Notes: a model not told the origin generated them from the sequence alone. Numbered from the stretch's first letter, positions 1 to 8,976 are shown. The stretch is 64,000 nt of DNA from an uncultured Muribaculaceae bacterium (GCA_910587425.1 CAJUKU010000011.1:4501-68500); one strand, 5' to 3'. Numbers and translations are program-made.

Positions 1-1347
1 CTTCTCAGCCTCAGGCTTAGGCTCGCGGAGAAGATGCTCCTCGTTGTAGTGCTCGATGTTCTTGCGCATCGAATCCACCTCCTTGTTGAGAGTCTCGATC
101 TCGCTTGCCTGATTGCGGATGGTGGTAAGAAGTGAGTTGAGCTCCTCGTTCTCGATCGAGAGCGGGTACTGCTCCTCTACGCGCACGATGAAATCAGCAA
201 GTGCGTTCATGTAGTTGGTAAACGCCTGGAAGGGGGTCTCGTAGGGGCTGAAATGAGAGTGGACAGCTCCGTCGGCACGGTGTTTCGTAGCCATGTAGAA
301 GAAGTGGTCCGATGACTGCAGATAGTTCCAGTCCTGCTTCAGGCGACGGTCGTCGCACAGCTGCACGCGCTCAGCCACAGAGTAGAGCTTGTTGAACGCC
401 TCCTGCTGCAGTTTGTTGCCCAGCCAAGCCGATGTGTCGCGTGCCTCGTCAGCCCAGGATATCGGGTGAACCACCGAAAGAACGTCGACAGCCTTGAGCT
501 TCTGCACAGCCTCCGAGGGTGTCCAGAAATCTATGCCGCGCTCCTTCGCGAAGCGGGGAAGTGCTTCGAGGAACTGGAAGATACCGGTGTCGCGGTTCTG
601 CAGTTCGCCGAATGTCTCAAGATTCATGAACAGGTTGATGATCTGCTCGTCGGCGGGAGTGTTGGCGATCCAGTCGATATACTTGTCAGCTGTGAGAGGA
701 TATGCATCCCACTCTGTGTTTGAGAAGCGGAATGAGATATCATCGCTGAGCTTCGAATTCTTAAGCAGGAGCTTCAGTTTGGGAGCTGATGCTGCGCTGT
801 ACACGTAGTTGGGCGATTTCCAACCGAGGATATGCTTCGCACCCTCGGTGATGACACCCTTGTAGCCCATGGCGAGGATCTGCGGTGCGAGATCGTCGCA
901 GTAGATAAGCTCGGTGTTGCGGAGCACCTTGGGATGCTGACCGAACAGTTCGAAAATCTTCTGGTCGTGGAGTTTCACCTGCTCCTCAAACTCCTTGGCA
1001 TCGGCGAGCGACGATAGGGAGTGTGCATAGGTCTCAGCCAGGAATTCCACTTTGCCTGTCGCAGCGAGCTGTTTGAGCAGATCGAGAAATTCGGGCACAT
1101 AGTGCTCGAACTGCTCGAGGGCAAGTCCTGTTACCGAGATGGCGCAGCGGAACGCACCGTTGCTCTCCTCAATCATCTTCAGGAGGCGCTGTGCGGCGGG
1201 AATATAGCTGTTGTGGGCTATGCGGGTGATAATATCATCGTTGGCAAAATCATCAAAGTAGTAGTGATCATTGCCGATATCGAAGAAACGGTATCTTTTG
1301 AGCCGGAACGGCTGATGGATCTGGAAATAAAAACAGATTGCTTTCAT
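1..1347 (-). CDS. GH57 family alpha-amylase-like protein (3' end cut by window edge)
   Basis: Reading the minus strand from the ATG at 1347 gives 449 codons without a stop, running off the left edge. The N-terminus carries the GH57 opening motif FQIHQPFR (HQP at residues 11-13). The nucleophile region reads GVITEG, with E168 in the expected place. The region that should hold the acid/base Asp (usually MDYETFGEH in Bacteroidales relatives, from memory) reads MNLETFGEL, so Asp is replaced by N242. GH57 alpha-amylase-like proteins with an incomplete catalytic pair are known, many from Bacteroidetes, so this may be a binding or regulatory homologue rather than an active amylase. The last visible part is Glu/Lys-rich and coiled-coil-like. 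It is the third gene of a glycogen operon, 64 bp after the glycosyltransferase. The family call is firm; activity is uncertain. Confidence 0.88.
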   Translation of the reverse strand, partial: MKAICFYFQIHQPFRLKRYRFFDIGNDHYYFDDFANDDIITRIAHNSYIPAAQRLLKMIEESNGAFRCAISVTGLALEQFEHYVPEFLDLLKQLAATGKVEFLAETYAHSLSSLADAKEFEEQVKLHDQKIFELFGQHPKVLRNTELIYCDDLAPQILAMGYKGVITEGAKHILGWKSPNYVYSAASAPKLKLLLKNSKLSDDISFRFSNTEWDAYPLTADKYIDWIANTPADEQIINLFMNLETFGELQNRDTGIFQFLEALPRFAKERGIDFWTPSEAVQKLKAVDVLSVVHPISWADEARDTSAWLGNKLQQEAFNKLYSVAERVQLCDDRRLKQDWNYLQSSDHFFYMATKHRADGAVHSHFSPYETPFQAFTNYMNALADFIVRVEEQYPLSIENEELNSLLTTIRNQASEIETLNKEVDSMRKNIEHYNEEHLLREPKPEAEK

Positions 1348-1411
1348 GATGTGTGAAGCGGTGTTTATTGTGTTGTTTATTTAATTCTTTGTTAGCTTCT
1401 TGATCTAAGGT

Positions 1412-2671
1412 TTACTTTCCCATCACCTTATGGTAGATGTCGATGACCTTGGCGCCAGCCTTGTCCCATGTGATCTGGTTGACCTCATGCAGACCATCCT
1501 CGCGCAACTGGTCGTACATAGCCGGATAGGTTATGATCGAGTTGATGGCATCAGCCATTGCATCGATATCCCAGTAGTCGGTCTTTATCACATTATCAAG
1601 GATCTCGGCGCAACCGCTCTGCTTGGAGATGATCGAGGGAACACCCATCTGCATAGCCTCAAGCGGAGAGATACCGAACGGCTCCGATACGGAAGGCATA
1701 ACGTAGACATCACTTGCCGACAGCATCTCGTAAACCTGTTTACCCTTCTGGAATCCGGGGAAATGGAAGCGGTCGGCTATGCCACGCTCGGCGGCAAGCA
1801 GGATCATCTTGTCCATCATGTCGCCGCTGCCAGCCATAACGAATCGGGCGTTATGGTTGTTTTTCAGCACCTTTGCTGCTGCCTCAACAAAGTATTCCGG
1901 TCCCTTCTGCATGGTTATACGACCTAAGAAAGTGATCACCTTTTCCTTAGGTTTCGGTGCCTTGCATGCAAGGAGCTCTTCCGAGAGGGGAGTGACGGCA
2001 TTGTGCACTGTTGTGACCTTTGCCGGGTCAATACCATATTTCTCTATGACGGTCTGACGGGTGAGGTTGCTGACGGTAATGATATGGTCGGCGTGTGTCA
2101 TGCCGTCCTTCTCGATGCCGAACACCGTCGGGTTTACGTTGCCGCGCGAGCGGTCGAAGTCCGTGGCGTGCACATGAATCACGAGGGGCTTTCCGGTCAC
2201 CTGCTTGGCATGTATGCCGGCAGGATATGTCAGCCAGTCGTGTGAGTGGATTATGTCGAAATCAAGTGTGCGTGCTATCACTCCGGCGGTGATGGAGTAG
2301 TTGTTGATCTCCTCGATTAGGTTATCGGGGTAACGTCCTGAAAATTCCAGGCAGCCGAGATCGTTGACATGCATGTAGTTGAAATCGGCATAGATATGGT
2401 CACGGAGACGGAAGTAGAGATCGGGATCCATCAGGTTGCCGATGCGCTGCTCCACATACTCGCGTGTCACGTCGCGCCATGCTATCGGCACCTGAGATGC
2501 GCCGATGATGTTGGCGAAGTGTTTCTCTTCATCGCCGAAAGGCTTGGGTATGACGAACGTGATGTCCATGTCGCCACATTGCCACATGCCTTGTGTAAGG
2601 CCGTAGCTGGCGGTACCGAGTCCGCCGAGGATATGAGGTGGGAACTCCCACCCGAACATTAAAGCTTTCAT
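1412..2671 (-). CDS. GT4-type glycosyltransferase, glycogen/starch synthase-like
   Basis: This 419-residue GT-B fold enzyme starts MKALMFGWEFPPHILGGLG, the glycine-rich N-terminal donor/acceptor loop of retaining glycosyltransferases. The C-terminal half has an EX7E motif (SEPFGISPLEA, E330 and E338) and a FLGRITMQKGPEYFVEA segment, both typical of GT4/GT5 enzymes. It lies 20 bp after the debranching enzyme and before the GH57 gene, so a role in making or extending glycogen in the cytoplasm is the natural reading. The Bacteroidales debranching-glycosyltransferase-GH57 triad is a familiar arrangement. The donor sugar (ADP- or UDP-glucose) cannot be told from sequence alone. The start at 2671 is the first ATG after the upstream stop and yields the expected N-terminus. 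Confidence 0.9.
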   Translation of the reverse strand: MKALMFGWEFPPHILGGLGTASYGLTQGMWQCGDMDITFVIPKPFGDEEKHFANIIGASQVPIAWRDVTREYVEQRIGNLMDPDLYFRLRDHIYADFNYMHVNDLGCLEFSGRYPDNLIEEINNYSITAGVIARTLDFDIIHSHDWLTYPAGIHAKQVTGKPLVIHVHATDFDRSRGNVNPTVFGIEKDGMTHADHIITVSNLTRQTVIEKYGIDPAKVTTVHNAVTPLSEELLACKAPKPKEKVITFLGRITMQKGPEYFVEAAAKVLKNNHNARFVMAGSGDMMDKMILLAAERGIADRFHFPGFQKGKQVYEMLSASDVYVMPSVSEPFGISPLEAMQMGVPSIISKQSGCAEILDNVIKTDYWDIDAMADAINSIITYPAMYDQLREDGLHEVNQITWDKAGAKVIDIYHKVMGK

Positions 2672-2691
2672 GAGGTCGGGTCGGTGGGGGA

Positions 2692-4635
2692 TTACATGTT
2701 AAACTTCTTGAGTGTGGTGAGAGTGCGCAGTATCTCGGCTACGTTCGTGATATGGCTTATCGCTCCGCGTCCGGAGAAGGGAGGATTACCGTCGTAGAGC
2801 TGCGACAGTGAGCCGATGCAGCCGTTGGTCATCTCATCCTCGTAGCCTATGAGCATACGGTCTATGTAGCTGACGCCGCTTGCACCGAACACGCGCAGAT
2901 AGGCGTCGGCATAGAAGCCGAAGAGCCATGGACGCGCGGGTCCGTTGTGAAGCGCGAGTTCACGCTCCTCGGGCGAACCTACGTACGACGGACGGTAGCC
3001 GAACGATTTCGGCGAGAGTGTGCGGAGTCCTTTAGGAGTCAGAAGCTCACGTGTGACGACATCAAGCACACCCTTGCGCTGACGGCGGTCGAGAGGCGAG
3101 TAGTCTAGTCCGATAGCCACAGCCATGTTGGGGCGTACGGAGGGATCGGCGTATGTGCCGTTCACATAGTCGAAAAGATACCCATAATCATTGAGGAATG
3201 CCTGAATGAACGCAGGTTTAAGTTTCTCGGCTGTATCGAGCCAGCGCTGACGGTCATCGGCAAGTGCCTCGTCGCCCTCGGCAAGTGCAGCGGCAAACAT
3301 GAGTGCATTGTACCACAGGGCATTGAATTCTACCATATAGCCTGTGCGCGGCACAATCGGACGTCCATGAAGTGCGGCGTTCATCCATGTGACGGGTGAT
3401 GATGCACCCATCGAGAATACCATACCGTCAGGCTCCACGCGGAGGTTGGGATGACGGTTGGCGAGTATATAGTCGATGATCTCGCGGATGAAAGTCATGT
3501 AGCGCTCCTTGGCGGCATCCTTTCCGTAAGCCTTGGCATACTGCTGCAGTGCCCAGACAGCCCAGAGAGGAATATCGGGAAGATCTATACCCTGGATGCG
3601 GGGAGAGGTCTCGCCTGTCTGCATGAAATGTATCAGAGCGGCACGTGCCGTCTCCATGATAGCTTCATAATCATCGCGGTGGTTGATAGCTATGGTAGCT
3701 CCGGGGAGTGCCATGAAAGTATTGCGGGCAAGCACTTTTCCCCAGGGATAGCCCGAAAGCAGGAACATGCCGTCGGCATCCTTCAGATAGCACTGTTTTG
3801 CCGCGTTCTTCAGACAGTTGAAGAAGCTTGTGCGGCATGTGCGGGATGCGATCTCGCTCTCATACATTTTCGTCAGCGAGCGGGGCGACACTTCGGAGAC
3901 ACCTGCGGAGAATATGATGCTCTCTCCTTTCTTGATCGGAATTTCAAATGTACCTGGTACCCACAGATCCTCAGTGTAGGGCACTCCGCGCTCAAGATCC
4001 TTGAGATATTCAAATCCCTTGTACCAGTTCGGATCGTAAGTCCATGTAGGCTTGCGGTTGAACTGCATGTAGAGCGTTGGATATCCGTCATAAAGGCGGC
4101 AAGCCACACCGTTGGGCACTTCGGGACAGTCGGTATTGAGTGCCGTGTTCTCCATCACAAGCTCGTTAGCCTCGCGGAAAGCGAGCATCGGCTTGAACCG
4201 CAGTGTCGTGGGCGAGTGTGCCTCGACGAGAGTATAGCGTATGAGAAGTCTGTTCTCGTGCGAAATGAATATTTTTTCCTTTGTAAGTATAACTCCACCG
4301 ACGCGATATGTCGTGCGTGGCACGCTCTCGCAGTCAAATTCACGTATATACTTGTGTCCGTTAGGGCTGTAGACACCGCCGCTGTAGCGGTGCAGCCCGA
4401 GGTTGAACGGCGCGCCGTGCTGAATGACGGTGACATCAAGCGACGACAGGAGCACGTGAGAAGAGTTGCCCAGCTCGGGTATGGGGCACACCAGCAGTCC
4501 GTGCTGCTTTCGTGTGTTACAGTCCACCACAGAAGTGCAATGATAAGCGCCCGACTGATTTGTGCGGAGCATCTCCTTCATCAGCGATTGCTCCAGGTTA
4601 ATCATGAGGTTTTTATCAAATTTCAGATAGCTCAT
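2692..4635 (-). CDS. Glycogen debranching enzyme (amylo-alpha-1,6-glucosidase family)
   Basis: A 647-residue protein with an N-terminal GDE_N-like beta domain (residues about 15-240) and a C-terminal (alpha/alpha)6-barrel amylo-alpha-1,6-glucosidase domain (about 290-640). The latter includes the segments GYPWGKVLARNTFMALPG and SMGASSPVTWMNA and the C-terminal RPWLFGFYADAYLR, typical of bacterial debranching enzymes. It would hydrolyse alpha-1,6 branch points in glycogen. The open frame continues upstream to 4944, but that extension is low-complexity, crosses the divergent promoter region and lacks homology, so the ATG at 4635 (MSYLKFDKN) is chosen. It is the first gene of the debranching-GT-GH57 operon. 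Confidence 0.92.
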   Translation of the reverse strand: MSYLKFDKNLMINLEQSLMKEMLRTNQSGAYHCTSVVDCNTRKQHGLLVCPIPELGNSSHVLLSSLDVTVIQHGAPFNLGLHRYSGGVYSPNGHKYIREFDCESVPRTTYRVGGVILTKEKIFISHENRLLIRYTLVEAHSPTTLRFKPMLAFREANELVMENTALNTDCPEVPNGVACRLYDGYPTLYMQFNRKPTWTYDPNWYKGFEYLKDLERGVPYTEDLWVPGTFEIPIKKGESIIFSAGVSEVSPRSLTKMYESEIASRTCRTSFFNCLKNAAKQCYLKDADGMFLLSGYPWGKVLARNTFMALPGATIAINHRDDYEAIMETARAALIHFMQTGETSPRIQGIDLPDIPLWAVWALQQYAKAYGKDAAKERYMTFIREIIDYILANRHPNLRVEPDGMVFSMGASSPVTWMNAALHGRPIVPRTGYMVEFNALWYNALMFAAALAEGDEALADDRQRWLDTAEKLKPAFIQAFLNDYGYLFDYVNGTYADPSVRPNMAVAIGLDYSPLDRRQRKGVLDVVTRELLTPKGLRTLSPKSFGYRPSYVGSPEERELALHNGPARPWLFGFYADAYLRVFGASGVSYIDRMLIGYEDEMTNGCIGSLSQLYDGNPPFSGRGAISHITNVAEILRTLTTLKKFNM

Positions 4636-4719
4636 GTTGATATTATTGTTAAGGTAATTTTTCAGGGTATGTGTCCACTTCGGGAAAAACGCTGCTGTTG
4701 AGCGACGGAAGCGAGTGAG

Positions 4720-4750
4720 CGAAAGTAACGCAAAATTTGATATTATGCAA
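4720..4750 (-). promoter_or_regulatory. Candidate promoter of the glycogen operon
   Basis: On the minus strand a TTG (complement of 4748-4750) is followed after 20 bp by TACTTTCG (complement of 4720-4727), one mismatch from the Bacteroidetes -7 consensus TAnnTTTG. It sits about 85 bp upstream of the chosen debranching-enzyme start and supports that start over the longer frame. Confidence 0.45.
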
Positions 4751-4830
4751 GAAAATTGCTCAAAAACATATTTTATGCTTACTTTTTTGCCAAATTCTTT
4801 CATTTTTGCTGTTTCCATCCACACTTGGAC

Positions 4831-4859
4831 TTGCAGACAGAAAAAATTTCGTACATTTG
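4831..4859 (+). promoter_or_regulatory. Promoter of the symporter-WYL-trmD-upp operon
   Basis: TTG at 4831-4833 and TACATTTG at 4852-4859, 18 bp apart, match the Bacteroidetes sigma-ABfr promoter pattern. Transcription would start near 4866, giving a leader of about 50 nt to the symporter start at 4919. Confidence 0.65.
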
Positions 4860-4918
4860 CCAAATAACCGACACCACACTCACAATATAACGAAACCTTA
4901 AAACAGCATGCCCCGATA

Positions 4919-6388
4919 ATGTCGCCGGTAACAGTAATAATCACAATAGCGGTCTACTTCCTGCTTCTGATAGCGATATCGGCGGTAGCGTCGCGCGGCA
5001 GCAACAACGATACTTTCTTCACCGGCAACAGGCGCACTCCCTGGCCTCTGGTGGCTGTGGCTATGATAGGTGCGGCTATATCGGGAGTGACATTCGTGTC
5101 TGTGCCCGGTATGGTGGTGGCTAAGGGACACGCATATCTTCAGATGGCTTTAGGCTTCATAGCGGGATATATAATCATCGCTGCTGTGCTCGTGCCGATG
5201 TTCTACCGGCGCGGTCTTGTGTCGATCTACTCCTACCTCGACCAGCGTTTCGGCAGACAAAGCTACCGCAGCGGCGCATGGATATTCTTCATCAGCAAGA
5301 TCACCGGGGCATCCGTGCGCTTTTTTGTAGTCTGCGCCGTGCTGCAGATACTTGTTTTCCGCCCGTTGGGTGTACCGTTCGAGCTTAATGTGCTTGTAAC
5401 CGTAGCCCTGATATGGCTATATACAGCCCGCGGAGGAGTGAAAGCGCTGATATGGACCGATCTGCTCAAGAGCCTATGTCTGATAGGCTCGGTGACGCTC
5501 AGCATCTGGTTTGTCGCCACTAATCTCGGTATGGGTCCGAAAGAGGTGGCTGATGCAGTGTCGGGACATGCCACTTCCAAGGCATTCCATTTCTCAGACC
5601 CTATGTCGGGGCAATGGTTCTGGAAACAGTTCATTGCAGGAATATTCCTCGCCATAGCTACCAACGGACTCGATCAGGACATGATGCAGCGGCATCTTTC
5701 GTGTGCCGACTCACGCTCGTCGCGTAAAAACATGATAGTAAGTTCTGTCATGCAGTTTTTTATTATCGCGATGTTCCTGATACTCGGTACTATGCTCGTC
5801 ATATATGCCGAAAGCACCGGAATAGAGATGCCTGAGAAATCCGACGAACTCTTCGGGCTTATAGCATCGCATGAATCGATGCCGATAGTGGTGGGGATAA
5901 TATTCGTCGTAGGACTTATATCAGCAAGCTACTCGGCTGCCGGATCGGCATTGACATCACTTACCACATCGTTCACAGTCGACATACTTAACGGTCGCGA
6001 ACGGTGGGAGGAGAAACAGCTCAGTCGTGTGCGGCGGCTCGTACATCTGCTCATGGCAGCCCTCATGGGCGCTTTCATCATTGCATTCCATCATCTCAGC
6101 AACGACGATGCCATAAGCGCGGTCTACACACTTGCCTCCTACACCTACGGTCCGATACTCGGGCTGTTCGCTTACGGGCTCGCCTCACGGCGTCCGGTAC
6201 GCGATGCCCTCGTACCGTTCGTATGCATAGCCGCTCCTGTCGCATCGTGGGGAGTGACACAACTAATGCTCCGTCAATGGGGATATGAGACCGGATTCGA
6301 ACTGCTTCTCATCAATGCCCTCCTGACTATGGCGGGACTCTATCTGACATCCATAAAATCAACAAGCTATGCCACGCAATCTGTTTAG
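4919..6388 (+). CDS. Sodium:solute symporter (SSS/SLC5 family)
   Basis: A 489-residue integral membrane protein with about 13 hydrophobic segments. SSS features include the early FFTGNRRTPWPLVAVAMIGAAISG region, where the substrate and Na+ sites form around TM1, and the FVVGLISASYSAAGSALTSLTTSFTVDIL stretch near residue 335-365 (the family signature with Na+-binding Ser/Thr). It would import a small solute with sodium across the inner membrane; the substrate is not predictable. The 3' end overlaps the WYL regulator by 20 nt, suggesting translational coupling and perhaps control by that regulator. Confidence 0.9.
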   Translation: MSPVTVIITIAVYFLLLIAISAVASRGSNNDTFFTGNRRTPWPLVAVAMIGAAISGVTFVSVPGMVVAKGHAYLQMALGFIAGYIIIAAVLVPMFYRRGLVSIYSYLDQRFGRQSYRSGAWIFFISKITGASVRFFVVCAVLQILVFRPLGVPFELNVLVTVALIWLYTARGGVKALIWTDLLKSLCLIGSVTLSIWFVATNLGMGPKEVADAVSGHATSKAFHFSDPMSGQWFWKQFIAGIFLAIATNGLDQDMMQRHLSCADSRSSRKNMIVSSVMQFFIIAMFLILGTMLVIYAESTGIEMPEKSDELFGLIASHESMPIVVGIIFVVGLISASYSAAGSALTSLTTSFTVDILNGRERWEEKQLSRVRRLVHLLMAALMGAFIIAFHHLSNDDAISAVYTLASYTYGPILGLFAYGLASRRPVRDALVPFVCIAAPVASWGVTQLMLRQWGYETGFELLLINALLTMAGLYLTSIKSTSYATQSV

Positions 6389-7268
6389 CCGATACATCTG
6401 GATCATCGATACCATCCGCCAGCACGGAAGCATCAGCCGACAGACGCTCGACGACCTGTGGCGCAGAGCTGAAGTAGCCGACGGCGAACCACTTGCACGC
6501 CGTACATTCTACAATTACCGCATAGCCATACAGGATATATTCAAGATCAACATAGAGTGTAATCCTGCAACCTACGAATACTATATCGACGACGGTGGCG
6601 ACGAGCATCTTGAAAGCGTCACGGATCTAATGCTCAGTTCAGCTTCGATAACCAACGCCCTTACAGATGTGCGCGATATATCCCACCGCATTTTTGTGGA
6701 GGATGTGCCATCAGCACGCCTGCATCTTGCCGCAGTGATAACATCGATCAAGGAATCTAAACCATTGCGTTTCACTTACGCTCCATATACACGCACGAAT
6801 CCAACCACCGGTGTGGTCGTTGAGCCTTATTTCCTTAAGCTCTTCCGCCAGCGTTGGTACGTGACAGGGCGCAATGTGCGCGACAATGCCATAAAGACAT
6901 ATGCACTTGACCGAATGAGCGATGTCGAGCTGTCGACCGACAGTTTCACCATTCCCTCCGACTTTGATGCCGAGACCTACTTCGCCGACTCGTTCGGTAT
7001 CATATTCTCACAGGGTGAGGCTAAAAGAGTGCGGCTACGGACAGATCCGCGGCAGGCTAAGTATTTCCGTGCACTGCCACTTCACTCGTCACAGCAGGAG
7101 ATGGTGCACGACACCTATTCCGTATTCAGCTATCAGCTGAAGCTCACTCCCGACTTCGTGCAGGAACTTCTCTCGTACGGTCCGAAAATAACAGTCTTGG
7201 ATCCACCTGAACTCAAGGCTATGATTACTGAAAGTCTAAATCAGACATTAAAAAACTACCAGCAATGA
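6369..7268 (+). CDS. WYL-domain transcriptional regulator with N-terminal HTH
   Basis: A 299-residue protein with an N-terminal winged-helix-like segment (about residues 1-80; SRQTLDDLWRRAEVADGEPLARRTFYNY) and a WYL domain at about 125-215 bearing RQRWYVTGRN and TYALDRMSDVEL, then a WCX-like C-terminal region. WYL domains bind small ligands or nucleic acid and usually control transcription. The gene overlaps the symporter by 20 nt and its stop overlaps the trmD start in an ATGA arrangement, so it is translationally coupled on both sides. The target is unknown; autogenous control of this operon or control of the symporter are both plausible inferences. Confidence 0.88.
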   Translation: MPRNLFSRYIWIIDTIRQHGSISRQTLDDLWRRAEVADGEPLARRTFYNYRIAIQDIFKINIECNPATYEYYIDDGGDEHLESVTDLMLSSASITNALTDVRDISHRIFVEDVPSARLHLAAVITSIKESKPLRFTYAPYTRTNPTTGVVVEPYFLKLFRQRWYVTGRNVRDNAIKTYALDRMSDVELSTDSFTIPSDFDAETYFADSFGIIFSQGEAKRVRLRTDPRQAKYFRALPLHSSQQEMVHDTYSVFSYQLKLTPDFVQELLSYGPKITVLDPPELKAMITESLNQTLKNYQQ

Positions 7269-7957
7269 GAATCGACATACTTACGGTGCTCCCGGAGATG
7301 TTTGAGAGTCCTTTCGGCTGCTCCATAATAAAGCGTGCCATTGACAAGGGACTCGTTGACATACACATCCACAATCTCCGTGACTACACCACCAACCGAC
7401 ACCGCAAGGTCGACGACTATCCTTTCGGAGGAGGAGCGGGAATGGTCATGCAGATCGAACCTGTCGACCGCGCCATAGCAGCCCTGCGCTCCGAAAGGGA
7501 GTATGATGAGGTCATATACACCTCGCCCGACGGCGAACGCTTTGATCAGCCTATAGCCAACTCCCTGTCGATGTCGGAAAATATCATAATACTCTGCGGA
7601 CACTACAAGGGGGTCGACCAGCGCATACGCGACCATCTCATCACGCGTGAGATCTCAGTGGGCGATTATGTGCTCACCGGTGGCGAAATGCCGGCGGTGA
7701 TAATCACCGATGCCATAGTGCGTCTGATTCCCGGAGCCATAGGCGACGAACAGAGCGCACTCTCCGACTCTTTTCAGGACGGACTGCTCGCACCGCCCGA
7801 CTATACACGTCCGGCAGAGTATAACGGATGGAGCGTCCCCGAAGTCCTTCTATCTGGTCACCAGGCTAAGATAGATGCCTGGCGACATGAGCAGGCGGTT
7901 GAGAAAACATTGCGTCTGCGTCCGGAACTTGATCCTTACGGCAACAAGAAAAAATAA
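7265..7957 (+). CDS. trmD: tRNA (guanine-N1)-methyltransferase TrmD
   Basis: A 230-residue SPOUT-class enzyme that methylates G37 of tRNAs using S-adenosylmethionine and prevents +1 frameshifting. It begins MRIDILTVLPEMF, the usual start, and contains the trefoil-knot AdoMet motif with ISVGDYVLTGGEMPA and the LCGHYKGVDQR segment. The length matches the family. The start overlaps the WYL regulator stop (ATGA). Unlike many bacteria, it is not in an rpsP-rimM-rplS operon here. Confidence 0.97.
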   Translation: MRIDILTVLPEMFESPFGCSIIKRAIDKGLVDIHIHNLRDYTTNRHRKVDDYPFGGGAGMVMQIEPVDRAIAALRSEREYDEVIYTSPDGERFDQPIANSLSMSENIIILCGHYKGVDQRIRDHLITREISVGDYVLTGGEMPAVIITDAIVRLIPGAIGDEQSALSDSFQDGLLAPPDYTRPAEYNGWSVPEVLLSGHQAKIDAWRHEQAVEKTLRLRPELDPYGNKKK

Positions 7958-7966
7958 CAAAAGGTA

Positions 7967-8620
7967 ATGAAAATAATAAATTTCGATGATACTCCGTCGC
8001 TCGTGAGCCAGTATATGGCAGAACTGCGCGACGTCGACATACAGAGTGACCCGCTGCGTTTCCGCACCAATCTGCAGCGCATCGGCAAGATCATGGCTTA
8101 TGAGATAAGCCGCACGCTCGATTATAAACTGACAGATGTGACAACACCGCTCGGAACAGCAAAATGCCACATGATCGACAGTCAGGTGGTGCTCGCCACA
8201 ATATTCCGGGCAGGCATACCTTTCCACGAAGGTTTCCTTTCGTTTTTCGACCGTGCACAGAATGCCTTTGTATCGGCTTACCGCAAATACAAGGAAAAGG
8301 AAAATTTCGATGTGTTCATAGAATATCTCGCATCGCCACGTCTGGATGGAAAGACACTTGTAATAACTGACCCGATGCTCGCCACCGGAGCATCGATGGA
8401 ACTCAGTTACCGTGCGCTGCTGACCAAGGGGGAGCCTGCGCATATACATGTGGCTTCTGTCGTTGCTTCCAAAGTGGCGGTAGAATATGTGGAGCGCACA
8501 TTCCCTTCCGACCGCACCACTCTATGGGTAGGAGCTATCGATGATGAAATAAACACCCATTCCTACATAGTGCCGGGTCTGGGCGATGCCGGCGATCTCG
8601 CTTACGGAATAAAAGAATGA
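7967..8620 (+). CDS. upp: Uracil phosphoribosyltransferase
   Basis: A 217-residue type I phosphoribosyltransferase that converts uracil plus PRPP to UMP in pyrimidine salvage. The PRPP-binding loop TDPMLATGASM lies at about residues 134-145 and the C-terminus has the uracil-binding GLGDAGDLAYG motif. The length is slightly above the usual 208-210 residues. It lies 9 bp after trmD, at the end of the operon, and is followed by a strong hairpin. Confidence 0.96.
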   Translation: MKIINFDDTPSLVSQYMAELRDVDIQSDPLRFRTNLQRIGKIMAYEISRTLDYKLTDVTTPLGTAKCHMIDSQVVLATIFRAGIPFHEGFLSFFDRAQNAFVSAYRKYKEKENFDVFIEYLASPRLDGKTLVITDPMLATGASMELSYRALLTKGEPAHIHVASVVASKVAVEYVERTFPSDRTTLWVGAIDDEINTHSYIVPGLGDAGDLAYGIKE

Positions 8621-8650
8621 TGGTTTAAAATACGACTGTACAATAAAATA

Positions 8651-8699
8651 CGCACACCTCCGCCATATGCCATAACAGGCATACAGGCGGAGGTGTGCG
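8651..8699. terminator. Strong hairpin downstream of upp
   Basis: A 14-bp perfect stem (8651-8664 with 8686-8699) is extended inward by further pairs (ATATGCC with GGCATA) to a short loop. There is no U-run after it, so it is a terminator-like or 3'-protecting structure rather than a canonical intrinsic terminator. Confidence 0.6.
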
Positions 8700-8701
8700 G
8701 C

Positions 8702-8950
8702 ATATATCAACATGTGTTGAAAAAGGTGTCAATAACTGTTCAAAACATAATGAAAGAAAATCAACAGATTTATTTGCAACTCTGCCACACAGCGCCGTAT
8801 ATAAGTTTCCGGCGCAATACAAAAAAAGTAATCATGAATCTTTCAAAGCTCTTTTCAGCGGAATCACACATGTTATTCACCTGCCAAGGGCACAAATATC
8901 GATTAAAGTTATTAACTTTGCAGATTATTAACACAGTGTTGATAACATAC
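8702..8950. other. AT-rich intergenic stretch with DnaA-box-like words
   Basis: No gene is visible between upp and nadA (about 510 bp). The first part is AT-rich and holds several near-matches to the DnaA box TTATCCACA: TGTTGATAA near 8938-8946 (one mismatch to the reverse box), TTATTAACA near 8926-8934, TTATTCACC near 8874-8882, and looser TGTTGAAAA words near 8713. This could be a replication-origin-like region or simply an AT-rich leader; the evidence is weak. Confidence 0.2.
8913..8920 (+). promoter_or_regulatory. Candidate -7 element upstream of nadA
   Basis: TAACTTTG is a perfect match to the Bacteroidetes -7 consensus. No clear TTG lies 19-21 bp upstream. If used, it gives nadA a leader of about 200 nt containing the structured region described separately. 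Confidence 0.4.
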
Positions 8951-8976
8951 ATAAAAGTCTGAATGATAGCATTGGC

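Noticed and set aside
3451..4701. A 416-codon plus-strand frame opposite the debranching enzyme
   Set aside because: It is antisense to a confident gene, has shadow-like composition and no family resemblance.
4636..4944. N-terminal extension of the debranching enzyme up to 4944
   Set aside because: It runs across the divergent promoter region, is low-complexity, and the candidate promoter lies downstream of that start.
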